Shown: positions 11,572 to 20,828 of the stretch, piece after piece
Position numbering within the stretch: position 1 is the first letter of the stretch
How the letters are laid out: each line of letters starts with the position of its first letter
Origin: Flavimaricola sp.
Lineage (GTDB): Bacteria; Pseudomonadota; Alphaproteobacteria; Rhodobacterales; Rhodobacteraceae
Direction of reading: 5' to 3'
DNA: 64,000 nt
Assembly: GCA_020629175.1 (NCBI GenBank)
Contig: JAHDDU010000007.1
Coordinates: 22,323-86,322, forward strand
Position numbers and translations under genes: made by a program
Notes under the pieces: model-generated
Databases searched by the model: none
What the model was told of the DNA's origin: nothing
Seen by the model: only the letters and a program-made list of their open reading frames with translations

Positions 11572-11621
11572 ATGCTCGCCTCGTGCTCTTTTTAGGTGGG
11601 ACTTTGCGTCCCTTACTCTGC

Positions 11622-11649
11622 AGTATAGCAGGCTTGTGCTGTTTCACAA
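11622..11649 (-). promoter_or_regulatory. Sigma-70-type promoter of the porin-like gene
   Basis: On the minus strand, TTGTGA (11649-11644) and TATACT (11627-11622) are separated by 16 bp. The -10 box is about 50 bp upstream of the ATG at 11571, giving a short leader. Confidence 0.5.
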
Positions 11650-11668
11650 ACCATTGATCGCGGTGGCG

Positions 11669-14431
11669 TTACTCTGTGGCTTCGCTGCCAGAGGCGTCAT
11701 CACTTTCCTCTTCCGCCTCGGCAATCCACGCGACAGAGGCGACTTCTTCGCCCTTTGCAGTGTTGAACACCCGCACGCCGCCAGCGCTGCGCGATCGGAA
11801 GGAGATGCCGTCGACGGGCACGCGGATTGACTGGCCCGTGGAGGTGACCAGCATGATCTGATCCGACATCTCAACCGGGAAGGAGGAGACGAGCGCGCCG
11901 CCGCGCATCGCCTTGTCCATCGCCATCACGCCCATGCCGCCACGGCCGCGCACTGGATAGTCATGGCTCGAGCTAAGCTTGCCCGAGCCGGCGGACGTGA
12001 TCGTCAGGATCAGGTTCTCGGCGGCCGACATCTCTGCATAGCGCTCTTGGCTGATCTCGCCGGGGGCCGCGTCTTCGTCGTCCACTTCTGCCTCGTCCGT
12101 GAGACCTGCCATGGCGCGGCGCATTTTGAGGTAGGCGGCGCGTTCGGCGGGGTCCGCTTCAAAGTGGCGGATCACCGACATGGAGACCACCTTGTCCGCC
12201 CCCGTCAGTTTGATTCCTCGTACACCGACCGAAGAGCGGGAATTGAACACCCTCACATCCGTCGACGGGAACCGGATTGCACGGCCGGAATTGGTCACCA
12301 ACATGACGTCGTCGTCTTCCGAGCAGATGCGGGCGTTGATCAGTTCGACGCCCTCATTCTCGCCCTCAAACTTCATCGCAATCTTGCCGTTCCGCATGAC
12401 ATTTGTGAAATCACTCAAGGCGTTACGGCGCACAGTTCCAGCGGATGTGGCAAAGACAATCTGCAGGTCGGCCCAGTCTTCCTCGTCCCGGTCGACGGGC
12501 ATGATGGCGGCAATCGAGACGCCCGTCGGTATCGGCAGGATGTTGACAATTGCTTTGCCCTTGGCAGTCCGCGATCCCTGCGGCAGGCGCCAGCACTTGA
12601 GTTTGTAGACCATACCGTCGGTCGTAAAGAACAGCAGCTGCGTGTGCGTGTTCGCCACAAAGAGCGTTGTGACGATATCTTCCTCTTTGGTCTGCATCGA
12701 GGACAGGCCCTTGCCGCCGCGCCGTTGTGCCCGGAAATCGACGAGGGGGGTCCGTTTGATGTAACCGCCTGAGGTGACCGTCACGACCATGTCCTCGCGC
12801 TCGATCAGGTCCTCGTCATCCATATCGGCGGCCCAATCGACGATCTCGGTCCGACGGGGCACGGCGAACAGCTCGCGCACTTCGGCAAGCTCGTCTCGGA
12901 TGATCTGCATAATCCGCTCGCGCGATCCAAGAATTTCCAAGTATTCTCTGATCTTTGCGGCGAGTTCTTGAAGTTCGTCGGTGACTTCTTTGACGCCAAT
13001 CTGTGTCAGACGCTGTAGGCGCAATTCAAGGATGGCGCGGGCTTGTGTTTCGGACAGATTATAAGTGCCGTCGTCATTCGCTGTATGCGTCGGATCGTCG
13101 ATCAGCGCGATGTATTCGAGGATGTCCTGCGCGGGCCAGCGGCGTTCCATCAGCTTGTGCCGGGCCTCGGCGGCATCGGCAGACTGGCGGATGGTGCGAA
13201 CCACTTCGTCCACGTTGCTGACCGCCACGGCGAGGCCACACAAGATATGGCTTCGCTCACGTGCTTTGCGCAGTTCATATGCGGTCCGGCGGGCTACGAC
13301 GTCTTCGCGGAAGTCGATGAAGTTCGTCAGAAAGCTGCGCAGTGTCAGCTGCTCAGGCCGGCCTCCGTTCAGGGCCAGCATGTTGCAGCCAAAGGACGTC
13401 TGCATTGGCGTAAAACGGAACAGCTGGTTCAGCACGACCTCCGCCGTCGCATCACGCTTGAGCTCAACAACGACGCGGACGCCATTCCGGTCACTTTCAT
13501 CCTGCACATGGGCGATGCCTTCGATCCGCTTGTCGCGCGCGGCTTCGGCGATCCGCTCGACCATCGTGGATTTGTTCACCTGATAAGGGATCTCGTCAAT
13601 CACGATGGCGTAACGATCTTTGCGCAGCTCTTCGACGTGCGTTTTTGAGCGGATGACAACGGAGCCGCGGCCTTCGAGGTAGGCTTTGCGCGCACCGGAC
13701 CGGCCCAGCATGATGCCGCCGGTCGGGAAATCGGGGCCGGGTACGTATTCGAGCAGATCCTCAGACGACAGGTCGGGATTGTCTGTGAGTGCCAGCGTCG
13801 CGTCGATCACTTCGCCCAGGTTATGCGGCGGGATGTTCGTGGCCATACCCACGGCAATGCCGCCAGCGCCGTTGACGAGCATGTTGGGGAAGCGGGCGGG
13901 CAGGACGGTCGGCTCTTTGTCCTTGCCATCGTAGTTGTCCTGGAAATCGACGGTGTCTTTGTCAATGTCGGCCAGCAGGTAGGCGGCCGGTTTGTCCATC
14001 CGGACTTCCGTGTAGCGCATCGCCGCCGGGTTATCCCCGTCCATCGAGCCAAAGTTGCCCTGACCATCCAGCAGAGGCAGCGACATGGAGAAGTCCTGCG
14101 CCATCCGCACCAGCGCGTCGTAAATCGCGCTGTCACCATGCGGGTGGTACTTACCCATGACGTCGCCCACGGGGCGTGCCGATTTGCGATAGCTTTTATC
14201 ATGGCTGTTGCCAGTCTCGTGCATCGCGTAAAGAATGCGGCGGTGCACCGGTTTTAGGCCATCGCGCAGATCAGGGATCGCGCGGCTGACGATCACGCTC
14301 ATCGCGTAATCGAGGTACGACGTCTTCATCTCATGCGTGATAGAGACCGAGGGGCCGTCAAACACCGGGCGTTCGGGCCGTGTGCTTGGGGTCTCGTCGT
14401 CGTTTTCCGGTGTCTCGGGAGTATCGCTCAC
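11669..14431 (-). CDS. gyrA: DNA gyrase subunit A
   Basis: GyrA is the breakage-reunion subunit of the type IIA topoisomerase that introduces negative supercoils. The 920-residue protein has the active-site Tyr at 140 ([10 protein letters not shown]) and a quinolone-resistance region with S101 and D105 ([10 protein letters not shown]), so it looks wild type. The GyrA box QRRGGKG opens the C-terminal beta-pinwheel. An acidic insertion in the C-terminal domain ([18 protein letters not shown]) and a tail ending [11 protein letters not shown] account for the slightly greater length than E. coli GyrA. It lies about 150 bp downstream of dsbB on the same strand; the gap includes a TTTCGCC/GGCGAAA stem at 14522-14542. 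Confidence 0.97.
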   Translation of the reverse strand: MSDTPETPENDDETPSTRPERPVFDGPSVSITHEMKTSYLDYAMSVIVSRAIPDLRDGLKPVHRRILYAMHETGNSHDKSYRKSARPVGDVMGKYHPHGDSAIYDALVRMAQDFSMSLPLLDGQGNFGSMDGDNPAAMRYTEVRMDKPAAYLLADIDKDTVDFQDNYDGKDKEPTVLPARFPNMLVNGAGGIAVGMATNIPPHNLGEVIDATLALTDNPDLSSEDLLEYVPGPDFPTGGIMLGRSGARKAYLEGRGSVVIRSKTHVEELRKDRYAIVIDEIPYQVNKSTMVERIAEAARDKRIEGIAHVQDESDRNGVRVVVELKRDATAEVVLNQLFRFTPMQTSFGCNMLALNGGRPEQLTLRSFLTNFIDFREDVVARRTAYELRKARERSHILCGLAVAVSNVDEVVRTIRQSADAAEARHKLMERRWPAQDILEYIALIDDPTHTANDDGTYNLSETQARAILELRLQRLTQIGVKEVTDELQELAAKIREYLEILGSRERIMQIIRDELAEVRELFAVPRRTEIVDWAADMDDEDLIEREDMVVTVTSGGYIKRTPLVDFRAQRRGGKGLSSMQTKEEDIVTTLFVANTHTQLLFFTTDGMVYKLKCWRLPQGSRTAKGKAIVNILPIPTGVSIAAIMPVDRDEEDWADLQIVFATSAGTVRRNALSDFTNVMRNGKIAMKFEGENEGVELINARICSEDDDVMLVTNSGRAIRFPSTDVRVFNSRSSVGVRGIKLTGADKVVSMSVIRHFEADPAERAAYLKMRRAMAGLTDEAEVDDEDAAPGEISQERYAEMSAAENLILTITSAGSGKLSSSHDYPVRGRGGMGVMAMDKAMRGGALVSSFPVEMSDQIMLVTSTGQSIRVPVDGISFRSRSAGGVRVFNTAKGEEVASVAWIAEAEEESDDASGSEATE

Positions 14432-14585
14432 GGTGGGCCGCCTGTCATGTGGGTCGCGCTATATCTTGTTCCCGTCAGTCTATCAGACGCGAGGGATGGT
14501 GGGCAATGCGCGGGCCACCGATTTCGCCAGTTTCCGGCGAAAAACGCAGCAAATTCGCTTAATTCAGGATGTTTGGAGCTGACTT

Positions 14586-15038
14586 TCAGGCTCGGCGAGC
14601 CGCTATCAGCCAGATCACCATCAGGCCAAGCGAGAATACGGCATTCCAAGACGCCATCGACAGGCCCGCAAAGGCCCAAGCCACTTCATCGCACATGATG
14701 ATGCCCGGCGCGTCCAACGACAGCAGGCTGTCGCCCGAAAGCCCACCCAATCCGCCGCCGGTACAGCTTGTCGGGCCTTCCCACCAGTCCTTTTCAACGC
14801 CGGTGTGATAGACGCCAATGGCGGCGGTTGTAGCAGCGGCAAGCGCGCCGAAGTAGGCCCACACTTTGTGCGGCAGTGTCAGTGCGAGGACGCCAATTGC
14901 TATCGCGGCTGCATGAGGCCAACGTTGCCAGAGGCACATTTTGCACGGCAGGTAGCCGAGGGATTGAAACAGAAACGCGCCCGCAAGCAACGCAAGAGAG
15001 CCACCAGCGGCGGCAAGGATCAATTGGGTCCGGGTCAC
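14586..15038 (-). CDS. dsbB: Disulfide bond formation protein B (DsbB family)
   Basis: DsbB is an inner-membrane protein that reoxidises DsbA with quinone. The 150-residue protein has four predicted membrane segments, the first periplasmic cysteine pair C32-x-x-C35 (CKMC) and a second pair in SCTGG and IIMCDEV. It is shorter than E. coli DsbB, as in other alphaproteobacterial members. The start is GTG at 15036-15038, overlapping the TGA of the upstream VTT gene (GTGA). A DsbA-like protein is encoded at 28.2 kb, and a disulfide-rich surface protein at 38.8 kb could depend on this pathway (inference). Confidence 0.88.
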   Translation of the reverse strand: MTRTQLILAAAGGSLALLAGAFLFQSLGYLPCKMCLWQRWPHAAAIAIGVLALTLPHKVWAYFGALAAATTAAIGVYHTGVEKDWWEGPTSCTGGGLGGLSGDSLLSLDAPGIIMCDEVAWAFAGLSMASWNAVFSLGLMVIWLIAARRA

Positions 15039-15613
15039 ATAAACCTCACAGCGTAAAAGCCACCAATCAGAAGGATGCAGAACAGCGCGAACATCAGGCC
15101 GAGGCGCTTTTCAATAAAATCTCGGATCGGTTCGCCAAACTTCCATAGCAGCGTCGCGACGATGAAAAAGCGCAGGGCACGGGCGATAATGCTCGAGACA
15201 ATAAACACGGGGAGCGACAGCCCGGTGGCGCCGGACGCAATCGTAATCACCTTGAACGGGAAGGGCGTGACGCCGGCCATGAGCACCGCCCATGCGCCAT
15301 ATTCGTTGTAGCGGACGGCAAAGTCGTTGAAATACTCGCCCTTGCCATAGAAATCGAGGATCGGCTGCGCGACGGTGTCGAACAAAAAAGCGCCGATGTA
15401 GTAGCCAAACAACCCGCCCAAGACAGAGGCAACGGTTGCAACACCTGCGATCAGAAACGCGCGCCGGGGCGCGGCGATGATCATCGGGATCATCAGGACG
15501 TCCGGCGGGATCGGGAAGAACGAGGACTCCACAAAGGCCACCACCGCCAGCGCCCAAAGCGCATAGGGCGACGCGGCAAGCCCGATTGTCCAATCGTAAA
15601 GACGTTTGATCAT
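15035..15613 (-). CDS. YqaA/DedA-family (VTT domain) inner-membrane protein
   Basis: The 192-residue protein has several membrane helices. It carries the DedA/VTT signature: an acidic residue with prolines in VESSFFPIPPDVLMIPM, a Gly-rich helix GLFGYYIGAFLF, and the Arg-containing amphipathic segment FIVSSIIARALRFF. DedA/VTT proteins are linked to phospholipid flipping and membrane homeostasis; YqaA members are poorly characterised. I chose ATG at 15611-15613 (MIKRLYDW) over an upstream in-frame start at 15652. It is translationally coupled to dsbB by a four-base overlap. Confidence 0.85.
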   Translation of the reverse strand: MIKRLYDWTIGLAASPYALWALAVVAFVESSFFPIPPDVLMIPMIIAAPRRAFLIAGVATVASVLGGLFGYYIGAFLFDTVAQPILDFYGKGEYFNDFAVRYNEYGAWAVLMAGVTPFPFKVITIASGATGLSLPVFIVSSIIARALRFFIVATLLWKFGEPIRDFIEKRLGLMFALFCILLIGGFYAVRFM

Positions 15614-15710
15614 GAAAATCTGCCCATGGCGTATTTTTTGCCCATAGGCCATGGTGACGGGGTAGGGTCAACACCTAACAAGAGTTGCAAGTCAGTACGG
15701 AGGATCAGCC

Positions 15711-16607
15711 ATGAAGTGGCGTGGACGCAGAGGAAGCCGCAACATTCAAGACCGTCGTGGCCAGCGCACACGGGGACGGTCTTCGATCAACATTGGCGGC
15801 GGCCGTGGCCGTGTGGGCCGGGCAGGGGCCGGTGGCGGGCTTGGTCTGCTTGCCGTTGTTGTGATTGGCCTTTTTCTGGGTGTCGATCTGTCGTCTTTGA
15901 TGGGACAGAGCGGCGGCGCGCCGCTTTCTTCTTCTGAACCGCGCGAGATGACGGCGCAAGATCGCGAGATGGGCGAGTTCGTTTCAGTCGTTCTGGCAGA
16001 TACAGAAGACGTCTGGGCCGACATTTTGCCGCAGCAAGCTGGGCAGAACTATCGGGCCGCGATGCTGGTATTGTTCTCGGGTGCGACACAATCGCAATGC
16101 GGCGGCGCGGATGCCGCGACCGGTCCGTTCTACTGTCCGCCAGAAAACAGCATCTTTTTGGACACAGATTTCTTCATCACATTGGAGCAGCGCTTGGGCG
16201 CGGGAGGGGATTTTGCCGCCGCCTATGTGATCGCGCACGAAGTGGCGCATCACGTCCAGAATGAGCTTGGTATCTTGTCCCAGGCCAATCGCGCACGCAG
16301 TCAATCGAGCCAGGTCCGGTCTAACGAAATTTCTGTCATGATTGAGCTGCAAGCCGATTGCTTTGCCGGTGTTTGGGCGCGCGAGGCGGACCGTCGCTGG
16401 AACATCCTAGAGCGCGGTGACATCGCCGAAGCATTGAATGCGGCACGCCAAATTGGGGATGATACACTACAGCGAAATTCCGGCCGTTTGGTGCAGCCAC
16501 ACACATTCACGCATGGCACGTCAGAACAGCGTCAGCGCTGGTTTGCCCGTGGGTTTGAAAGCGGTCAGATGGCTCAGTGCAATACGTTTGAGGCCCGCAG
16601 CCTATAA
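15711..16607 (+). CDS. Neutral zinc metallopeptidase (YpfJ family)
   Basis: The 298-residue protein has an Arg/Gly-rich cytoplasmic N-terminus (residues 1-41) and a membrane anchor at about residues 42-58 (GLGLLAVVVIGLFLGV). A periplasmic domain follows with the zincin motif HEVAHH (H176, E177, H180). A downstream ELQADCFAG supplies the conserved acidic residue. These are the features of the putative neutral zinc metallopeptidase family PF04228 (E. coli YpfJ). The substrate is not known. A pair of cysteines (CGGADAATGPFYC) may be disulfide-bonded. The ATG is preceded by a GGAGG ribosome binding site. Confidence 0.9.
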   Translation: MKWRGRRGSRNIQDRRGQRTRGRSSINIGGGRGRVGRAGAGGGLGLLAVVVIGLFLGVDLSSLMGQSGGAPLSSSEPREMTAQDREMGEFVSVVLADTEDVWADILPQQAGQNYRAAMLVLFSGATQSQCGGADAATGPFYCPPENSIFLDTDFFITLEQRLGAGGDFAAAYVIAHEVAHHVQNELGILSQANRARSQSSQVRSNEISVMIELQADCFAGVWAREADRRWNILERGDIAEALNAARQIGDDTLQRNSGRLVQPHTFTHGTSEQRQRWFARGFESGQMAQCNTFEARSL

Positions 16608-16622
16608 TCTGAAATCCTTGCG

Positions 16623-16651
16623 TTGACGTCCCCGCACGGGGACGTTAGAGC
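16623..16651 (+). promoter_or_regulatory. Candidate promoter of tRNA-Leu
   Basis: TTGACG (16623-16628) and TAGAGC (16646-16651) are 17 bp apart. The -35 box is strong and the -10 box weak. The spacer contains an 8-bp inverted repeat (ACGTCCCC/GGGGACGT, 16626-16645). The tRNA starts 16 bp downstream. The dyad could instead be the 3' hairpin of the metallopeptidase mRNA. Confidence 0.42.
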
Positions 16652-16667
16652 AGGCAAAGCTGGTCCG

Positions 16668-16754
16668 GCCGGTATGGCGGAATTGGTAGACGCAGGGGAT
16701 TCAAAATCCCCCGGTGGTAACACTGTCCCGGTTCGAGTCCGGGTACCGGTACCA
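16668..16754 (+). tRNA. tRNA-Leu (anticodon CAA)
   Basis: An 87-base cloverleaf can be drawn. The acceptor arms GCCGGTA and TACCGGT have a G-U first pair, and the anticodon arm is GGGGA-TTCAAAA-TCCCC with anticodon CAA (reads UUG). A class II long variable arm, TΨC loop TTCGAGT and encoded CCA complete it. The D-arm GGCGGAATTGGTAGACGC is typical of tRNA-Leu. Confidence 0.97.
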
Positions 16755-16772
16755 GCTTAAAATTCCACAAAA

Positions 16773-17360
16773 TCAGGCGGTTGCGAGCTCACCTTGAAGT
16801 TCACGCACTGTGGCTCCATAGGCTCCGGCCTGCAGCCATTTGGATTCTGCAGGCGTTGTAGCACGACCCAGAGCCTCATTCCGGAAGGGAAAGCGGCCGA
16901 ACTTACGGATGATCTCGCGATGGGCGCGGGCGTGAAGCATATTGCTATCGCCACTCGACATCCGGGTTTTGATCAACCGGACGGCCCGATCCTGATCGCA
17001 CTGGTTCTCAGAATGCTCGAGTGGCAAGTAAAAGAACTGCCGTGCGGGTTCATCGATCTGCAGGTCCCAATCACGCGCGATGGCCGCCTTGGCCACGGCG
17101 CGGGCGTTGATGTCAGAGGCAAAGGCTTTGCCGGTGCCGCGGAACATGTTGCGAGGAAACTGATCAGTCAGGATGATGTAGGCCAGCGCACTGCTTGGAA
17201 AGGTGAGCCAGAGGCCAAAACCACCGTCCATGGCATGCTCCCACGCCGCGCCAAATCGCCTCGAAATTTCAGCGTCCAGCTCAGGACTGCTTTCATACCA
17301 GCCCTTGGGACCAACTTCGTCCAACCAAAAGGCCAAAACTTCATCTGCACTCACCACCAC
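16773..17360 (-). CDS. DUF924 family protein
   Basis: This roughly 195-residue protein shows the DUF924 pattern: an N-terminal VLAFWLDEVGP, then YIILTDQFPRNMFRGTGKAFASD, FFYLPLEHSE and HREIIRKFGRFPFRNEALGR. The family is mostly helical and resembles TPR folds; its function is unknown. A good ribosome binding site (GGAGGAG) lies inside a possible longer frame starting at 17375. For that reason I place the start at the GTG run at 17358-17360; the following two GTG codons are alternatives. It is convergent with the tRNA gene. Confidence 0.85.
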   Translation of the reverse strand: MVVSADEVLAFWLDEVGPKGWYESSPELDAEISRRFGAAWEHAMDGGFGLWLTFPSSALAYIILTDQFPRNMFRGTGKAFASDINARAVAKAAIARDWDLQIDEPARQFFYLPLEHSENQCDQDRAVRLIKTRMSSGDSNMLHARAHREIIRKFGRFPFRNEALGRATTPAESKWLQAGAYGATVRELQGELATA

Positions 17361-17450
17361 GTGTCTCCTCCACACGACAACTCACTCACACCACTTTAAA
17401 AAGCGAATCAGGCGTTGCAAGTCTAGGTGCGACAGCAGGCTGATTTCCCC

Positions 17451-18746
17451 TCACTGCGGTGTTTTCGGCACAGTCTCGTCGTCAGACGCGATTTCTTCGG
17501 CGATTTCTTCCTCGGCCTCGATGTAGACCTCTTGCGCTACTTCAGCGAAAACCGGTGTGGCACGCGCCGTGAGCGGTGCATAAGGGACCAATTCTTCGAC
17601 AGAGGTCTCTGTTGACCGTTGCGTCATCCGCCATGCGCCATAGAGCGCCAGCCCCAGCATCAGCATTGCGATAAAGCCCCAATAGGCTTCGGCCCCGATC
17701 CAATCCATGGTGAAACCCACGACAATCGGGCCAGCGATGGCACCGATGCCGTTGATGAACAAAAGGCCGCCTGACGCTGCGGTCATATCCTCGCGCGCCA
17801 GGTAATCATTGGCGTATGCGATCAGCAGGGCGTAGAGCGGATTAGACGTCCCTCCGACAATGGCCGCGCTGATCATGATGAGGGTTACCTGTCCGGCCAA
17901 GACGAACGACATAAGCGCCCCAAGTCCGGCGAGAGCGGCGACCGCCATGATCAAGAGCCGTCGGTCCATCCGGTCCGACAGCCAGCCGATGGGGTACTGC
18001 AGAAACAGGGCTGCGACATATGTCACCGAAACCAGAAGTGAAATCTGGGCGACGGTCAAACCCGCTCGCGTCCCATACACGGCTGCCATGCCGAATTGCG
18101 CCGCAAACACGCCGCCCAGCAAAAACATCCCCACACAGGCCAAGGGCGACGCCTTGATGAGGGTCGGGATCGACATTGGCTTGGTCGCTTCAAACACTGG
18201 GACTTTGCCGACGCTTAGCAGAATGGGAGCAAAAGACAGTGACACGAGGACGGATGGAATGATGAAGAGGATGAACCCAGAGACATCACCCAACAGCAGC
18301 ACGTATTGCGCCACCACAATGCCGGCCATCTGAAAGATCATGTAAAGTGACAGCGTTTTGCCACGGTTTTCATTGTCAGAGGCATCGTTCAGCCAGCTTT
18401 CCGCTGTGATGTACACCCCGCAAAAGCAGTAGCCGATGATGACCCGCCCCAATGTCCAGAGCCAGACCTCGGTGACAGCAGGGTAAAGGATAAGGACTGC
18501 GGAAATCGTCGATCCCAGAGCCGCAAAGACGCGCACATGCCCGACACGGCGCAACAGGTTCGGCACCTGACGGGAGGCAAAAAGAAAGCCTGCGAAATAG
18601 GCAGACATGACAATCGACATCTCAAGCGTGGAGAACCCCTCGACGTCACCGCGCAGACCGAGCAGCGTACCCTGCAGGCCGTTGCCGATCATCAGCATGA
18701 ACATGCCAATGAAAAGCGCCCAAGAGCCGAAAAACACCTGAATCAT
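17451..18746 (-). CDS. MFS transporter (YcaD-like)
   Basis: The 431-residue protein has twelve predicted membrane helices. It carries the MFS loop motif, modified after helix 2 (RQVPNLLRRVG) and repeated after helix 8 (GWLSDRMDRRLL). The segment VYITAESWLNDASDNENRGKTLSLYM resembles the YcaD group of the major facilitator superfamily. The C-terminal 60 residues form an acidic, Glu-rich cytoplasmic tail (EAEEEIAEEIASDDE), unusual for the family. The substrate cannot be predicted. It lies 90 bp downstream of the MobA-like gene on the same strand. Confidence 0.85.
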   Translation of the reverse strand: MIQVFFGSWALFIGMFMLMIGNGLQGTLLGLRGDVEGFSTLEMSIVMSAYFAGFLFASRQVPNLLRRVGHVRVFAALGSTISAVLILYPAVTEVWLWTLGRVIIGYCFCGVYITAESWLNDASDNENRGKTLSLYMIFQMAGIVVAQYVLLLGDVSGFILFIIPSVLVSLSFAPILLSVGKVPVFEATKPMSIPTLIKASPLACVGMFLLGGVFAAQFGMAAVYGTRAGLTVAQISLLVSVTYVAALFLQYPIGWLSDRMDRRLLIMAVAALAGLGALMSFVLAGQVTLIMISAAIVGGTSNPLYALLIAYANDYLAREDMTAASGGLLFINGIGAIAGPIVVGFTMDWIGAEAYWGFIAMLMLGLALYGAWRMTQRSTETSVEELVPYAPLTARATPVFAEVAQEVYIEAEEEIAEEIASDDETVPKTPQ

Positions 18747-18836
18747 CGCAGCGGCCTTTCCAAGCCAGAAGGTGAGGAAACTGTCGCCCCCCTCTCAGAT
18801 TCGGCTCTGGTACGCAAGCGACCTATTCCTGTCGTT

Positions 18837-19427
18837 TTAAGGTTTTTCCGCCGACCATTGGGCCCAATCTTCTGGGGTGTCGAGATCGCGGATCGCTCTG
18901 TCATCTTCCAAAGGCAGCAGCAAATGAGATTTGGCATTGGCACGGATGATAGATTGCGCGCCCTTGTCGCCCTTGAGTGTTTGAAATGCTGGCAGCACAT
19001 GAGCCGCAAAGAGAACCGGATGTCCGGGCGCACCAGAGGCTGTTGCGGCTTGTAAAATTCCGGGCGCGGCGCGTTGAAACATGGCCCAGAGCAGGGCGAT
19101 GTCGGCGCCCAGAATATTTGGCATATCTGCGGGCAGCACCATCAAGGCAGACGTATCGTCCGGCGCCGCGGCGGCACCTGCACGCAGCGATGCTGCCATC
19201 CCCTCTGACGGATCGTCGATTGTCTGTTGGTGAACTGCGAGGGAGGCCACGGCCTCGGTTCGGGCGGCGTTCTTGGGCGGGAGTGTGACGATGACGCTGT
19301 CCGTCACCTGCAGCGCCCGGCGTGCCATCACGCGCAAACAGGGTTCACCGCCCACCGGCATCAGCAATTTATCCGCTCCACGCATGCGGCTCGACGCTCC
19401 AGCGGCTGGGATCAGGACGGTCAACAT
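18837..19427 (-). CDS. MobA/MocA-like NTP transferase
   Basis: This protein of about 196 residues has the nucleotidyltransferase signature LIPAAGASSRMRGADKLLMPVGG at the start, PADMPN for metal binding, and GAPGHPVLF. These match the MobA-like/MocA cytidylyltransferase group that activates molybdopterin or related substrates. The nucleotide and substrate cannot be fixed from sequence. I start at ATG 19427 because the catalytic motif normally lies within ten residues of the N-terminus. A GTG at 19484 would add 19 residues, and neither start has a clear ribosome binding site. No molybdoenzyme is encoded nearby. Confidence 0.78.
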   Translation of the reverse strand: MLTVLIPAAGASSRMRGADKLLMPVGGEPCLRVMARRALQVTDSVIVTLPPKNAARTEAVASLAVHQQTIDDPSEGMAASLRAGAAAAPDDTSALMVLPADMPNILGADIALLWAMFQRAAPGILQAATASGAPGHPVLFAAHVLPAFQTLKGDKGAQSIIRANAKSHLLLPLEDDRAIRDLDTPEDWAQWSAEKP

Positions 19428-19553
19428 GGGAGGAGCTTCAACCAAATCGAGCCGCTCCGGAAGGGTCAACTTGGTGTGAGGCACAGAGTTTTTTCAATGA
19501 CATTCACACCAGCGTTGCGCCAATGATGCACAAGGGGATTGGGAGGATGGATT

Positions 19554-20114
19554 ATGCGCGTTGTACTTTGGGTGGTCTTTTATCTGGCAATGGCCAAAGC
19601 TGCCGTGGCCGAGCCGGTCAGATATGTGTTCGACAGAGCCGCCTCGACGATCCAATTCACCTTTGATCTGGAGGGGAGTGCACTTTCCGGCACTGTGCCG
19701 GTCTCGTCGGCGGATGTTGTCCTCGACTTTGACGCCCTGAACCAAAGCAGGCTCGCGTTTACGTTTGACATGCGGTCGGCACGCGCAGGCGTCGTCTTTG
19801 CGACCGAAGCGATGCGGGGGGAAAACGTTCTGGCGGTGGCGCAGCACCCCACAGCGCAATTCGTCAGCACCTCTGTCACGCGCCTGTCGCAGGGCGCGCG
19901 GCTTGATGGCAATCTTACGATCCGGGGGGTGACACGGCCTGTGTCTCTCAATGTTCGGTTGTTTCAGGCGCAGGGGCTGGAGGCCGGAGATGTCTCGGCG
20001 CTCGATCTCGTGGTCACAGGTCAGATCGACAGGCGCGATTTTGGTGCGGTGGGGTTCTCCAACCTTGTTGCCCCCACCGTCGATATCAGGATCGCTGCGT
20101 CGATTGCGCAGTGA
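19554..20114 (+). CDS. YceI family periplasmic protein
   Basis: The 186-residue protein has a signal peptide (MRVVLWVVFYLAMAKAAVAE). The YceI lipocalin-like barrel follows: YVFDRAASTIQFTFDLEGSALSG, DFDALNQSRLAFTFDMRSA, GNLTIRGVTRPVSLNV. YceI proteins bind isoprenoid or other long hydrophobic molecules in the periplasm. The ATG at 19554 follows GGGAGG by eight bases, so the in-frame TTG at 19539 is rejected. It is divergent from the MobA-like gene. Confidence 0.9.
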   Translation: MRVVLWVVFYLAMAKAAVAEPVRYVFDRAASTIQFTFDLEGSALSGTVPVSSADVVLDFDALNQSRLAFTFDMRSARAGVVFATEAMRGENVLAVAQHPTAQFVSTSVTRLSQGARLDGNLTIRGVTRPVSLNVRLFQAQGLEAGDVSALDLVVTGQIDRRDFGAVGFSNLVAPTVDIRIAASIAQ

Positions 20115-20121
20115 TGTGAGA

Positions 20122-20679
20122 TCAGGGAATGATGCGGGTGTATTTGATGCCCTCGAGCGTCGCCCCGACCCGCAGGCCGGTTTGGGCGAAAATCACCGCA
20201 ATCACTGGGGACAGTGATGTCGTGGTTTGGGCGCTCAACGTCTCTCCCTGATCGCTGATCGCGTATTCCACGTCTGCGCCTGCGGCCCAGCCGTCAGACT
20301 GGCGAAAGTTCAGCAGCGCATCCTGCGTCATGAAGAAAAGCACCTGACTGGATTGCTGAACACCAATCTGGAAACCCGCGCTGCCGGTTGTCGCAGAATA
20401 ATAGTCCACCGTCGTTTCACCGATCTTGAGCGCGCCGCGCCCGTAAGAGCCGCCAATCCCGAGACCCGCTTCGGTGATCAATGGCATGATCAGCATGCCG
20501 GCCGCGCGGTTGGCGAGGTCCTGTGTGCCGGGGTAGCGGGTGAACATAAAGTTCTGGGTGGCCGCGACGCGGGCATCAATCTCGCCCGCGCCATTGCCGC
20601 CGATCCCGTTGCCGCAAGCCGCAAGGCCTGTGGTTGCCAAAATGGAAGCGGCAAAGCCGCGTCGTGTCAGGGTGTTCAT
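20122..20679 (-). CDS. SYLF-domain lipoprotein (Ysc84-type lipid-binding)
   Basis: The 185-residue protein begins MNTLTRRGFAASILATTGLAAC. It has a lipobox with C22 and a TRRGF motif close to a twin-arginine signal, so it may be a Tat-exported lipoprotein. The mature part matches the SYLF/Ysc84 domain (GMLIMPLITEAGLGIGGSYGRGAL, GFQIGVQQSSQVLFFMTQDALLNF). That domain binds phosphoinositides in eukaryotes and has unknown ligands in bacteria. The ATG at 20679 has a GAGGCGAG site upstream; the longer frame to 20757 is rejected. It converges on yceI with a seven-base gap. Confidence 0.85.
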   Translation of the reverse strand: MNTLTRRGFAASILATTGLAACGNGIGGNGAGEIDARVAATQNFMFTRYPGTQDLANRAAGMLIMPLITEAGLGIGGSYGRGALKIGETTVDYYSATTGSAGFQIGVQQSSQVLFFMTQDALLNFRQSDGWAAGADVEYAISDQGETLSAQTTTSLSPVIAVIFAQTGLRVGATLEGIKYTRIIP

Positions 20680-20783
20680 AACTGTCTCGCCTCTTGTTTT
20701 GGCCGTTCCGGCCTTGTTGCGATGACTATAAGCGGGATTTTGTGGAGTGTCATCCACTAGATAAGGGGGTGTAGTGGCAAACC

Positions 20784-20825
20784 CCGGGGCGCTGCCCCGG
20801 ACCCCGAGGTATTTTGGGCAAGATG
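20784..20825. repeat. GC-rich hairpin followed by a Rhodobacterales-type intergenic motif
   Basis: CCGGGGC (20784-20790) and GCCCCGG (20794-20800) form a stem with a GCT loop. ACCCCGAGGTATTTTGGGCAAGATGAG follows. From memory, near-identical GGGGC-GCT-GCCCC / GAGTATTT / CAAGATGA strings recur between genes in Rhodobacterales, which suggests a dispersed element. It also sits where a hemB terminator would be. Confidence 0.5.
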
Positions 20826-20828
20826 AGA

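Noticed and set aside
11598-11618. GGGAC/GTCCC hairpin between gyrA and the porin-like gene as a gyrA terminator
   Set aside because: Five-base stem and no proper T-run on the minus strand; it falls in the porin leader instead.
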